Positions 23,382 through 33,720 of a DNA stretch of 64,000 nucleotides are shown here, one piece after another. Position 1 is the first letter of the stretch. Every line of letters starts with the position of its first letter. Made by a program: the position numbers and the translations under genes. The notes under the pieces are model-generated. The model had not been told where the DNA came from, did not search any database, and saw only the letters and a list, made by a program, of their open reading frames with translations. Where the stretch lies: the NCBI RefSeq assembly GCF_000003855.2, contig NW_003101680.1:2502729-2566728 (forward strand), read 5' to 3'. The DNA is from Blastomyces gilchristii SLH14081. Lineage: Eukaryota > Ascomycota > Eurotiomycetes > Onygenales > Ajellomycetaceae.

Positions 23382-23819
23382 TCTGATAGCATGTCTAAAA
23401 ACTGGTGAGAAGTGCAGGCTTCTTCAGAGTGTGATAATTTCACCTATAAAGTGATTTATAGTTATCATGTCAGTGTGGTTCTAGAATGTCTCAAAAGATA
23501 GCATACAAAGAGCAGTGAGTGAAAGAGCATTCAATTGATACTGCTTCACTTGTTGAGGGAAAACTTCACATCCAGGTGAATGCCATGTATGAAAAGTGAA
23601 CAGATGAGATGTGAGAAAGAGAATGAAAGTGATGAACCAGATTCAAAGAAGTCCGCTCCCTACTCAAAAGAAGAATAAAAGAAGAAGGTGGCTATCATCA
23701 GAGTTATATAATGATAACAGAAATCATATAATAATATAGTAATAGAGTGATATAATGATAGACATTATACAATCAATCAGAAACCACTGAAATGAATATC
23801 TCTTCTAGCTGATATGAAC
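23382..23819 (+). other. Family 2 copy B leader
   Basis: The leader runs between LTR and gag with no reading frame. It starts TCTGATAGCATGTC, and no TGG-type primer-binding site is seen. It holds the shorter form of the AT minisatellite (about 23725-23765) and the empty SINE target site ATGAACAACAC at about 23814. Confidence 0.6.
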
Positions 23820-25250
23820 AACACTCTTCTCTGCTATCTGAACTGAAAGATATGCAGAATCTCTCAGAGGGTTTACTTGAAGCAGTAAGAAAAGCAGCTG
23901 AGATCACTGAACTGAAATTGAAGCTCTGTACATGTATAAGAATTCTAAACAAGATCAAGGCCTTGTGTACATAGTGGTAGGCTGAGACAGAAGCTAAACA
24001 ACAATTGGCATTCACTGCAGATTAAGCATTCACTATAAAGAGCTTTACTGACACAATTATCATCATCAATAAGAATAGAGAAAACCAGATCTTAGGCCTA
24101 CAGCAGGAGATTAAATATTTACACAGATAGATAACTACACTGAATCTGAAGATCTCACTATAATTATTCACAATCTCTTCAGAAGTGTATATATTATCAG
24201 AGACTACTGTGCAGAATGAGAATCTGAGCATGAGATATATTAAGTCAGAAGATCTGTCAGAGTTATTAAGCTTTAATAGTGACTGAAAAAATAATGCTGT
24301 AATCAGCTGGCTAAGTCAGATGCAATTATATTATCAGATTGAATATGAACTCACAGACAGACAGTTAACAGAATTTCAACAAGTTTTAAGATCTGCTATA
24401 TTTCTATGCAGAAAAGTGAAGTCATTATGAATAACTGATAAAAAGATAAATCTCACAGACTCAGAGTGATATTCATTCTTATAAATATGAAATGAGTTTT
24501 TCAAATAAATCTTGCATAACTTTGAGAAAGTGAATATATAAGATAAGTGTTATAAATGCTTCACTGAGTGTAGATAAGTAAGTGATCTTATATTATACTT
24601 CACACACTTCAGCTTATACTATCTTATATTGAATGAAGAGCTCTTAATATCTTTCTATTTATAGATCTTTATTCATAATCTTACATCTGAGTTGAGAGTG
24701 AAATGAAAATGCTTAATCTCACAGTCAGATATAGTGAAGAAAGTATATAATATTCTTCTTATACAGAAATAAGTAAGTCAATTGTAACAGAAAATACTGC
24801 AATCAAGTATGTCTTAATAAAGAACAGATAATCAGACTTCTATAACACAAGTTATACACTCAGATGTGATGAATCTAGATCTGAATATCATTGCTAAAGT
24901 GCTGAATTCTCTGAAAAAGAAATTCTCTGAGTGAAAATCTTGATATTATGAGCATTAAGCTTGCTTCAACTGCAGATGCTAAAATCATGATATAAAAGAT
25001 TATACTCAGCATACACAGTCAAGAGAAGTAAGAGAGTTAAAAAACTAACAGAATCAGTGAGCTCAGAGACACTCACTGATATTCTATGAAAAGTCTTTAA
25101 AGTGAAAGAGATGTCTGTGTTAGATGACTCTCTGAATTCTGTGAATGTAAAGAAGAAGCAGGCTTCTGAATGAGATGTAGATGAGAATGAAGTAAACACT
25201 TATCTCAATATCTTAAGACCTGAAATATTAATGTATAGAGAGTACTTGAG
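23820..25250 (+). pseudogene. Family 2 copy B gag (capsid and nucleocapsid), inactivated
   Basis: The frame read from about 23835 gives an N-terminal helical segment (LLEAVRKAAEITEL) and a long capsid-like middle with LSQMQLYYQIEYELTDRQ near 24320. A CCHC knuckle follows near 24963-25005, reading CFNCRC*NHDIKDY; the spacing CX2CX4HX4C is right, but the last Cys is now Tyr (TGC to TAT). Stops are mainly TGA and TAA at Trp, Arg and Gln positions. It would have formed the particle shell and packaged the RNA. Confidence 0.82.
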
Positions 25251-28200
25251 TAAGAATTAAGAGATGACTGTAAAAGTGTTAACAGACACAGAAGCTTCTA
25301 TATAATATATTAATAATTATATAATCTGAAGATTGAAAGAGGTCTGTCAAGTGAAGAATCTCTGATACATAAGATTATCTGATAACTGATATTTGATATC
25401 ACCTGTAAAAGTAAGAGTTCTCTTATACTTCAGAGAATGATCTTGCTATATTTAAGTGTGAGAGCTGCAGAACATGAAATACAATCTTATTCTCAGACTC
25501 AATTGATTTCAAAGGTTCAATCTGCAGATTCAATGATGTACATGTCATATGCAGTTGACTGATAGAAAGAAAACAGTTCATACAATTCTACTAACTGATA
25601 TGAGAAGGACATTTCACATCTCTGATATAGAAGGATTAAATCTGCTTATACATTAATAAGCAAAGAGAATGATTTGCAAGACCTCATCTGAAAGCATTCT
25701 GTATGTCATACAGGACCCGGAAGTGAAGAAAACTAAGATAAAAGATATGCAGAAGGACAAGTGTATGAAGAAGCTTCTGAAGAAGCATGAAAAGATCTTT
25801 CAAACAGATCTTTCATCAGAATTATCACTGAAACAAGGATTTGTACATGAGATTGACACAGAGAATATAAAACCAGTCAATCAGAATGCATACCCTCTGT
25901 CACAAACACATCTCAAAGAACAGAAGTGTCAGATCATCAATCTTCTAGAACATAGTCTTATACAATTCTCATTAAGTGTGTGAGGCTTTCCAGTTCTATT
26001 CATGAAAAAGACAGATGAGAAGTGACAGATGTGTATCAATTATCAAGCACTTAATAAGCTTACAATCAAGAATGAATATTCACTATCACAGATTCAATAA
26101 CAGTTGAATATGATTGAAAACACTTAATATCTATCAAAGATCAATCTTCTCTCAGAATACTGATAGATCTGTATAGATAAACTATCAGTTCTGTGAACTG
26201 TGTTTAATATGTAATGAAGAAAGTTCAAATTCCTGATAATATCATTCAGTCTGATAAATATATCTGTCATCTTCTAAATAATGATGAATATAATTCTTCA
26301 TAAACAGAATGAAATCTCATGTCTTGTATATCTCAATGACATTCTAGTCTTTTCAAACTCATACAATGAATATCTGAAGTATCTTGATAAAGTGCTTACA
26401 ACTCTGACAGAGTATAAGCTCTATGTCAAATCAATCAAGTGTGTGTTTGAAATGAAAGAGTTAGAGTTCATAGAACATGTAGTAAGTAATGACTGTATAT
26501 ACTTCATCTCAGAGAAATTGAATGTCATAGTGAATTGATCACAGCTGAGAAATGTATATTATATATAACAGTTTCTTAAGTTGGTCTCATACTACTGCAG
26601 GTTTATCAAGAATTTCACATAAATATCTACATCACTCTCAGATCTCTTGAGAGAAATAGATACAAATCTGTGAAAGAAGAAGTTTCATTCAATTATCTGA
26701 AATACTGTGTGTGAAGAGGCTTTTCTCACACTGAGAAAATATATAATAATATCTTTAGTACTTATTCAATCAGATTGTGATAAACCTTTCTATATTAAGA
26801 CAGACACATCTGAATGAGCTATTGAAGATGTCCTTCTACAGATGAGTAAGAACAGCAAGCTGCATCTGATAATGTATAATGATAGGAAACTATCAGATGC
26901 TGAGCTCAATTACTCAGTGCATGAAAAGAAATTGCTAGTAATTAAGCACACACTGGCATTGTGAAATAGATATATCAACAACAGGCATATGACAATGATG
27001 ATCACAGATTATAAAAGCCTCATCTATCTATAATTAATAATAAAACCTTTCAAACACTTAGCACATTGAATTTTAGAGTTCTAAGTGTATAATCTTCATA
27101 TCAAATACTGAAAGAGATTGAATATCATGATATCTGACACAATCAGTTGCAGACCTGATTTCATGAGTGAGAGTTCTGTGAACCAGGTATAAGAAATGTT
27201 TATATTAAACACACTGAGAGAATGCAAGGAATCAGAATGAGTGAACACTATGATCTCTTACTTAAAGAATGACAAGATGTCAGATAACAAGCATCTTGTA
27301 AGAGTAGTAGAAGAGATGCTTCTGAACTTCAAGCTGAGAAAATTAAGAAATGAAAATAATGTTGTGCTTTATCATAATCTAGAATACATAGAAGCTCTCT
27401 ATCTAGAATCTTCATTTAGACATGACTTGATGACTCACATGCACAAGGAATTCAGTCACTTAGAAAGCCCTGAACTCATGAGCATACTCAAATCAAGAGC
27501 ATACTGGTCAAGCATAGCTGAGAATATTCAGGTGTATGCTCACAAGTGCCTGAATTGCCAGGTCATGAAAGGATCTAAGAAAGGGTTAGAACACAAGAAA
27601 GTGTAACATCAGATAAAGTATACAATATAACTGTTCAAATGATGAGAGATGAATCTCATAGACATATTATCATGAATGTCAAATGAAAATTGATGAATAA
27701 TCACTGCTATTGATTATGCTACTGGCTGGCCAGTCATGAAAGCAGTTTCAGAGGTGATAGAGAAGATGATAATGAAGTTTCTATATAATGAGATCTATGT
27801 TAACTATGAAATGCTACATGAGATTCTAACTGATAATGATGTGAATCTCATAGAAGAAGTGATGAGGCATTTCATGAGCCAGTTACAGACAAGACATTGT
27901 AGAACAATATCATATCATTCATGAATAAACAGGAAGATGAAATGCTTGAATGAAATCTTGAGCAATATGCTGATAAAATATCTAGTGAGTAAGTCTATGA
28001 GACTATGAGATGAATATCTCAGACAGGTGCTATTGACCATGTGAATTCAACAGTATGCAGTCTTCAAGTGTTCATCATTCTACCTATTGTATGAATTGCA
28101 TCCGCGCATCTTGAAGAATGCTTCAGAAAAGATGAAGAAGGGAACAGCAGTTGCAGATGCAACAGTCACAGACACAGCAGAAACAGCAGTTACAGACACA

Positions 28201-29080
28201 GCAGTAGCAGTTGCAGATGCAGCAGTTGCAGACATAGAATCAAGATTGAAAGAGATCAGTCATGCATGCACAAAAGCTAATGAGTTACTTCTGAACTGAG
28301 CAATTCAATTGAAAAGAATATGAGACTCACTTATTAAGAAATTGTGTCTCAAGATGAGAATGTGAGTTCTTGTATATAATGAGAATTCTGAGAAGTTTCA
28401 ACCTAGATGGTTTGAGCTATATAAAATACTCAAATCACATTCTCTGAGAATGTACACATTGAAAGAATCAGAGAGACAGATCTTATGTAACTTAATCAAT
28501 GATTCATAACTTATAGAAGCAAAGATATAAGACCTGAGTGAATTATAATTATTCACAGCACTATCATCAGCATTGAAAAAGAAGAGACTTATAATTGAAA
28601 AGTCTCACAAAGTAAGAGAAATCATAGATGCTTATGAATCAGATGATCTCACTTATTCTAATCTTTTCACAATTATAAGGAAAGAATGAGAAGAAATGAA
28701 GAAATCAGGTGAATGTCACACTTTAATAAGTGATGAGACTGTAGTCAGTTATATGATAACATATCACAGACAGTGAATACAACACAGCAAAAAGCAGTCT
28801 CAAAGCAGCAGACTTACATGTGAGTCAGATTACAGAAGAAAAAGAAATTCAGAGTTGAATTTAACTGTTTACATCAGTTCAATTATGAAGATTATAGAGG
28901 ATGAACTATCTGAAACATCTGTGAATGCATGAGATCAAGTCATCTCAACTCCTGAGAACACTCAGAGATCAGATGAGGTTAGTTTCAATGAGCTGTTTAC
29001 TGTAGTAATCTGAGCAGGCAAAGAGAGACAGTATAATGTGTAAGACAGAATCACAAAAGATGAAAGCTGCTGAACCTAGT
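25251..29080 (+). pseudogene. Family 2 copy B pol (PR-RT-RH-IN), inactivated
   Basis: The protease active site DTEAS (DTGAS expected) is at about 25285. RT spans about 25750-26540: open frames 25669-25983 and 26281-26538, PVLFMKKTDEKWQMCINY near 25990, and catalytic box YLND at 26329-26340 with one Asp mutated to Asn. RNase H is at about 26780-27130 (NYSVHEKKLLVIKH). The integrase zinc domain in 27241-27606 ends HKCLNCQ. The core starts AIDYATGWPVMKAVSE near 27705, followed by LTDNDVNLIEE and CLNEIL, covering the D, D and E regions. A low-complexity Ala/Val/Thr/Asp insert lies at 28145-28240, then a C-terminal domain to about 28700 and an extension to about 29080. No chromodomain was identified. 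Confidence 0.9.
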
Positions 29081-29284
29081 CACTGAACACTGTATTATAT
29101 AGAGATCATGTAAGAGTAGTGACTAGCAGACAAAGAAAAAGTGTAAGAAAAGAGATAATGAATTGATTATCAACTGTAAGAATTGACTGTAAAAGACAAA
29201 TGTTATCATACATATCTCATTCATTTTCATATATCACATATTTAATCTATTTCCAATGCCACATCACCTGAAAAATGTCAAAAA

Positions 29285-30812
29285 CAAAGAAACTCTCAAA
29301 ACTCAAGATCTGCAAGGAATTCAAGAGCTGTAAGCTACTCTCACAATAACACTGTACACATCTCTGATTCCTCTATCACTCTGTGTATAACATTAATGTC
29401 ATTTATTGCAAGATTGACTGAAATGCTAATATAGAAATGTGTACACATATGTATAGAGAAATTGAAGAAGAGTGTGAGACCTGCAGGACCAGAAGCCAGA
29501 GCAGAGAAGATGAAGATGAAAGAAATAGAAGAAGAAGGAGACACAGAATCAGATGAACAATAATGAGAGTTATCTGAGACTGAATGCTTATAATCTGATG
29601 TGTGCACAACCTTCTCTGCAGAGAAGGAAGAGAAAGTGATAAGAGAAGCTTAAGAGTGAGAGAAGATAGTCTCAGTGATATTATCATCTTTGATTAAAAT
29701 GACCTCTGGCACTGAAGCAACTAAGAACTATTGTTAAGTATATGAAACTGCAAAAGTAGAGATAATAATTACCAAATAAACACCTGCTAGTCTTAGAATT
29801 GTATGTGCAATTACAACACACACAAGGCTTCTCAGAAAGAGAGAGAGAGACACAGAGAAATGCAGGAAGCAGAACATAGCATATAAACAGCTCATTCTCA
29901 TGATAATATCTCAGACAAGACATACAAGCCTCACACTCATGAGTGTAAAAGAGTATGATATCTGTATTCTTATTTCTGAAAACACAGATATCTTTCATCT
30001 GTATCACAAAGTCAGATAACAGATGCTAGAGAATAGGCTAATATAAATCTATCATTCTGAAGGAATTCACTAGAGCAGATATCTCTGCAATGTTGAACTT
30101 TACAGTTATGAAAAGCTTCTTGATATCTGTGAATGTCATGACTTTATCCACAGCAAAACTCATAATGATTTTTCCTAAGAATAGAAAAATTAGTGTCAGA
30201 AAGAGAAGATGAAAAAGAAAAAGACTTACAATCTCAACACTGTTGAGAGAGAAGATGATTCTCTGATATAAATGAATAATTGTTTCATTATAAATATTTA
30301 AAATGAACATAATAATCAGTGTCTGTGACTGAGCTTCAGATAGTCATATCATACACAGTCTTTATACAATAAATTGTTCTGAGAGTTGATAAGAAGAACA
30401 GAAGCATACACACTGAGAGAGATGATTTATTAAGCCTATACAACATCTTCTTGAAACAGGGAGAGCTGATAATGAAAGCAGAGATGATAAAACCAGAAGT
30501 GGCAGAAGTGAGGGTTGCAGGAACAGAGGTAGTGAGAGTGAGAGAACCAGACACAGAGGCAAGTGTAGGAGATTGAGAAGTAGCAGAGAAAGGAACAGAG
30601 AAGAGAGCAGCAGAGAAAGAAGTGACAGAAGAGGTAAGAGAGAACACAGAAGACTCAGTCATATATAATATAAGTAATTCCTTCATTATCACATTCTTCA
30701 AGTTCTTGACTAAGAATGCAATATCAGGTTCACTATCATCAGCAGACACAGATCTGTCAATGCATGAAGATTCTATATAAATAAAAACAAACATATCAGC
30801 ATCTGTGTTCAC
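29285..30812 (-). pseudogene. Antisense accessory gene of family 2, copy B
   Basis: This lies opposite gag-pol, between integrase and the 3' LTR. The open segment 30812-30336 (158 codons; Ser/Thr-rich middle, then FKKMLYRLNK and IYCIKTVYDM) continues past one TGA, then through three more transition-type stops (TAA, TGA and TGA) to a 55-nt intron (30229-30175). After the intron the same frame gives KIIMSFAVDK and, from about 29950 to 29790, a Cys cluster (HECEACMSC, then CVCCNCTYNSKTSRC). A further open segment at 29607-29341 is Ser-rich and ends in a helical VIHRVIEESE region. Family unknown. No expression evidence can be seen, and the frame is broken here. The layout recalls fungal zinc-cluster proteins, but I cannot place it in a family. 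Confidence 0.65.
30175..30229 (-). other. Predicted spliceosomal intron, antisense gene copy B
   Basis: Minus strand: donor GTAAGT, branch-like CTGACAC, acceptor TTCTTAG, 55 nt. The upstream codon series ends with T and the downstream exon begins GA, so the split codon is TGA (CGA before mutation, Arg). Without removal the frame shifts. Length and all three signals match copy A. Confidence 0.78.
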
Positions 30813-31343
30813 ACAAAATCATGTCAGAAAACACAATCAGAAATCTGCTGAGAAGAAAACAGTCAGAAACATATAAGAAGATGAAGAAGATATATCATCA
30901 TTCATGATAATACATTATTCTGACAATTGTTAGAAGATAAACAAGTTCTGATCATGTTTCACAACATGTTACACTTACTGCTAATGAACTGCTCAGTATG
31001 AGCACTATAATGACACTTGTTACAAGAACAGGGGGCCATTGCCAGAAATACATATAATGTGATAGATGAACAGATAGAAAGAGTTGAACAGAAGAAGAAG
31101 TAGAAATCTTGAATAATGATAGCATTTGATGATGATGAAATGAAGAAGATGATTGAAGAATGGAAAAAGTTAGTGAATAAGTGATGTAATATAGTGAAAG
31201 TTTCTTTGTGAGAGTGTACACAGAACACTAGCTGAATCAGGGATAGGTCACACAATTATAAAACACTAGTGGCGAGCTAATCCGCATGAAGCTAGGGTGT
31301 ATGACATGGTCACATGAGCGTGACTGAATCTGGTGGGAGAGGA
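30813..31343. other. Family 2 copy B region before 3' LTR, with polypurine tract
   Basis: Open segments on the minus strand at 31255-30959 and 31221-30952 are Ser-rich and may belong to the 5' part of the antisense gene, but no continuous frame or start could be fixed. GGTGGGAGAGGA at 31332-31343 directly precedes the LTR and is the polypurine tract. A GAT/GAA-rich run near 31125-31160 is a small microsatellite shared with copy A. Confidence 0.55.
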
Positions 31344-31527
31344 TGTAGTTCAGAAGAATGTATGATCATCAGATAATAACACGGCCGCTTCCGAACTACT
31401 AGCATACACATATAAGTGTAAAGAGGCCATAGCGGCCGCTAATTAAATTAGCATATGATATTACAATATATAAGAAGCCGGCGTACGCCTGTAATCATAC
31501 GCTGGCGAAAGCAACCTTTGAATCACA
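31344..31527 (+). repeat. 3' LTR of family 2 copy B
   Basis: The LTR is 184 bp, TGTAGTTCAGAAG to GAATCACA, equal in length to the 5' LTR, followed by TTAC. It is more mutated than the 5' LTR in its first 100 bases but keeps GCGGCCGC twice. Confidence 0.94.
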
Positions 31528-32284
31528 TTACAACATTTATCTCTGACTTCAACATCAAGATTCTAGAAGCAGATGATCAATCTTGAGAGAATTAAATGAA
31601 GATTAACATGCTTAAGAAGACATTTACTTTTAAACTCTTACAGATTCTTGTAAGTATAGATGAAGATCAGACTTATGAAGACTTCTGCACAGAGCTCTGA
31701 ACATTGAATAACTGTCTTATCAAGCTCAAGAGTATATAGAACAGTGATAGAAGATATTACATCTCAGTCACTTATACATCTGCACTAAAGAGAAGTAACA
31801 GCAATGATACAGATACTATGAACTAAATAGATTCAAATGTCTATATATAAGCAAGAGTTTTCACTGTTTGAACAGACTTTCAAATTTCTGAGATCACTTC
31901 TGAAGAAGTCACTGATCAACATCAACATAAAGTGTGTATTAACTGTAACTGATTAGAACACATTGCTTCTAACTACTGATTAATCTATATATCTTCATAT
32001 TTAAGAGAAAGATCAGTGCCTTCTCATTTGAAGAATGAATCAGTGTCTGTTCATGCCAATCACATTACATTAGAAGAAGATTCAGAAGATAACTATGAGA
32101 ATGTCTCAGTGAAACAGGGAAAAGATTAGCTTCTGTTCAAATTCATAAACAGAAGCTTGAAGAGATCAGATGATAACAATTTAAAGAAGAAATAACAATG
32201 AATGTGATTCTTGTATCTACTGTGATTGATAACATATATAATATGAAAGTCATGATAGACAGCAGTCTATGCCACTATGCAATG
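31528..32284 (+). pseudogene. Family 1 copy 3: gag 3' part and protease start
   Basis: This continues copy 3 after family 2 copy B. The MLKKTFTFKLLQ block is at about 31608. The zinc knuckle is at about 31937-31980 (CINCN*LEHIASNY; last Cys mutated to Tyr). The protease site MIDSSLCHYAM is at about 32252-32284, where family 3 copy 1 cuts in after CAATG. Confidence 0.88.
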
Positions 32285-32542
32285 TGTAAGAAATCCCGCT
32301 CCTCGCGGATTCTTTACCCCTATTTCTATCTCTCGTGTAATCAATAGGGCTAGCGGCCCTTGGCTACACATAACTATATAGACTGAAGTTCATGAATACT
32401 ATTCACAACTCAGCTTGAATGCTATTATATATTTAATCTCTACATTTTATCTTTCTACTGTGAATACTTCTAGTAGTTAACAGTATATATCACATCAAGC
32501 TGCAAGCATCTGAATAATTGTCTGTAAGCACTTATTCTTACA
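32285..32542 (+). repeat. 5' LTR of family 3 copy 1
   Basis: The LTR is 258 bp, TGTAAGAAATCCCGCTCC to ATTCTTACA. Two short stem-forming motifs lie in the first 85 bases: AATCCCGC with GCGGATT, and GGGCTAGCGGCCC. The first 100 bases keep CpG; the rest is mutated. Confidence 0.95.
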
Positions 32543-33720
32543 TTTCAAGCTTAGTCAGTCAGCAATCACTTATTATGACTGAAAGAACTAGAAACTTATA
32601 TGCTTCAATCTCTGCAAACTCTACTGCAGATACTCAGAAGCAGTTATCTGAATCATGAATAATCTCTGTAAAAGAAGTCTTAGAGAATTTATCAATCACT
32701 CACAGAATATCATTCTCTGTATCTGTGACAGAGAAACTCTCTGAACTCACAAATGAATCAATCTCAGTGAAGAATATTCTTGAGCATCTTTTACAAGATC
32801 AAGCTATTTTTCTATAAGAAATGCTTACTGTCTGCAAACATTCTCAAATCAAGTCTCTAGATATGATCTTCAGAGACACTTATAAACTGAAAAGAAACTT
32901 TCTTAAGCTGTGATCACTTAAGATCACTTATCAAATCACAATCTATAAAAGCTTTTGCAAGTGTGTATTTGAAATTGACTTACAAGTCTGACTATGTGAT
33001 ATGAAAGATGAAGAAGCTGTCATCTATGTGATAACAGGCCTCTATTATACTGAAGTCAAGAACTGAATGAATTATCTAGAGAATAATCATAAGAGATCTC
33101 ACTGATCTGTTCTCAAGATCTATCTAGAGAATAACTTAAGAGACTCTGTAAGTCAGATAGAGAACATCTGAGCTGTAATTATTAATATTAGAAAAAGAGA
33201 TAAGAAATCTGATAAAGACTACTCACAGTACTTCATGAAATTATGATGTGAATTAAGATCTGTGAAAACAGGGCTCTGAAACAAGATCTGAATGATGATA
33301 TTTATAAAAGAGCTGAATAAAGATATGTAGAATAAGCTCATTGAGTAAGACTCTAAGTTCTTAATTCTGAAGAAACTGATAACTCTTATTCATCACTTAC
33401 AGATCACTGTAAGAGTCACAGATCTGTGAAGAGCAGATCACTGACTGACTCTGCAAGAGCTAGAACAACAGAGAACAGATTTATCAGAAAAAGATAATAA
33501 AACACAGAGAGATTTGTATCTGACTACTGAGCAGAGAGAGAGAGCTTTATAAGCTTCTATAAACAGAGTGTATAACAGAGAGATTAAGAAGAAGAGACTC
33601 TGCTTCATCTATTCTAAATCAGAACATCTTCATACAAACTGTCTGAACAAATCAAAATAGAAATTTAAAAAGTTATAAACAGAGTCAGCAACAGTCTTCT
33701 TAAGAGTCTTGAAGCTGACA
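32543..33720 (+). pseudogene. Family 3 copy 1 gag, inactivated
   Basis: The leader starts TTTCAAGCTTAGTCAG. A capsid-like frame runs from about 32580, with clear blocks near 32900-33100 (FCKCVFEIDLQV, then KDEEAVIYVITGLYY) and a Gln/Glu-rich helical part near 33450-33560. A zinc knuckle at about 33600-33655 reads LCFIYSKSEHLHTNC: spacing CX2CX4HX4C with the second Cys mutated to Tyr. Copy 3 keeps that Cys but loses the His. The ancestor therefore had a complete knuckle. Confidence 0.82.

Larger units (their letters stand above)
23198..31527 (+). mobile_element. Family 2 copy B: complete Ty3/Gypsy element with antisense gene
   Basis: An 8330 bp plus-strand element with two LTRs of 184 bp and a four-base TTAC target duplication. 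It inserted into family 1 copy 3 gag; removing it restores CTTCTCTTACAACATTT as found at about 47726 in copy 5. Order: leader, gag with zinc knuckle, DTEAS protease (DTGAS ancestral), RT, RNase H, integrase with HHCC and core, then the antisense gene and 3' LTR. It is less mutated than copy A and is the best copy for reading this family. Confidence 0.95.

Noticed and set aside
29607..29700. Second intron in the antisense gene ending TTCTCTGCAG
   Set aside because: An acceptor-like sequence is present in copy B, but copy A has GTGAG there and no convincing donor was found. A second intron may exist, but I cannot place it.
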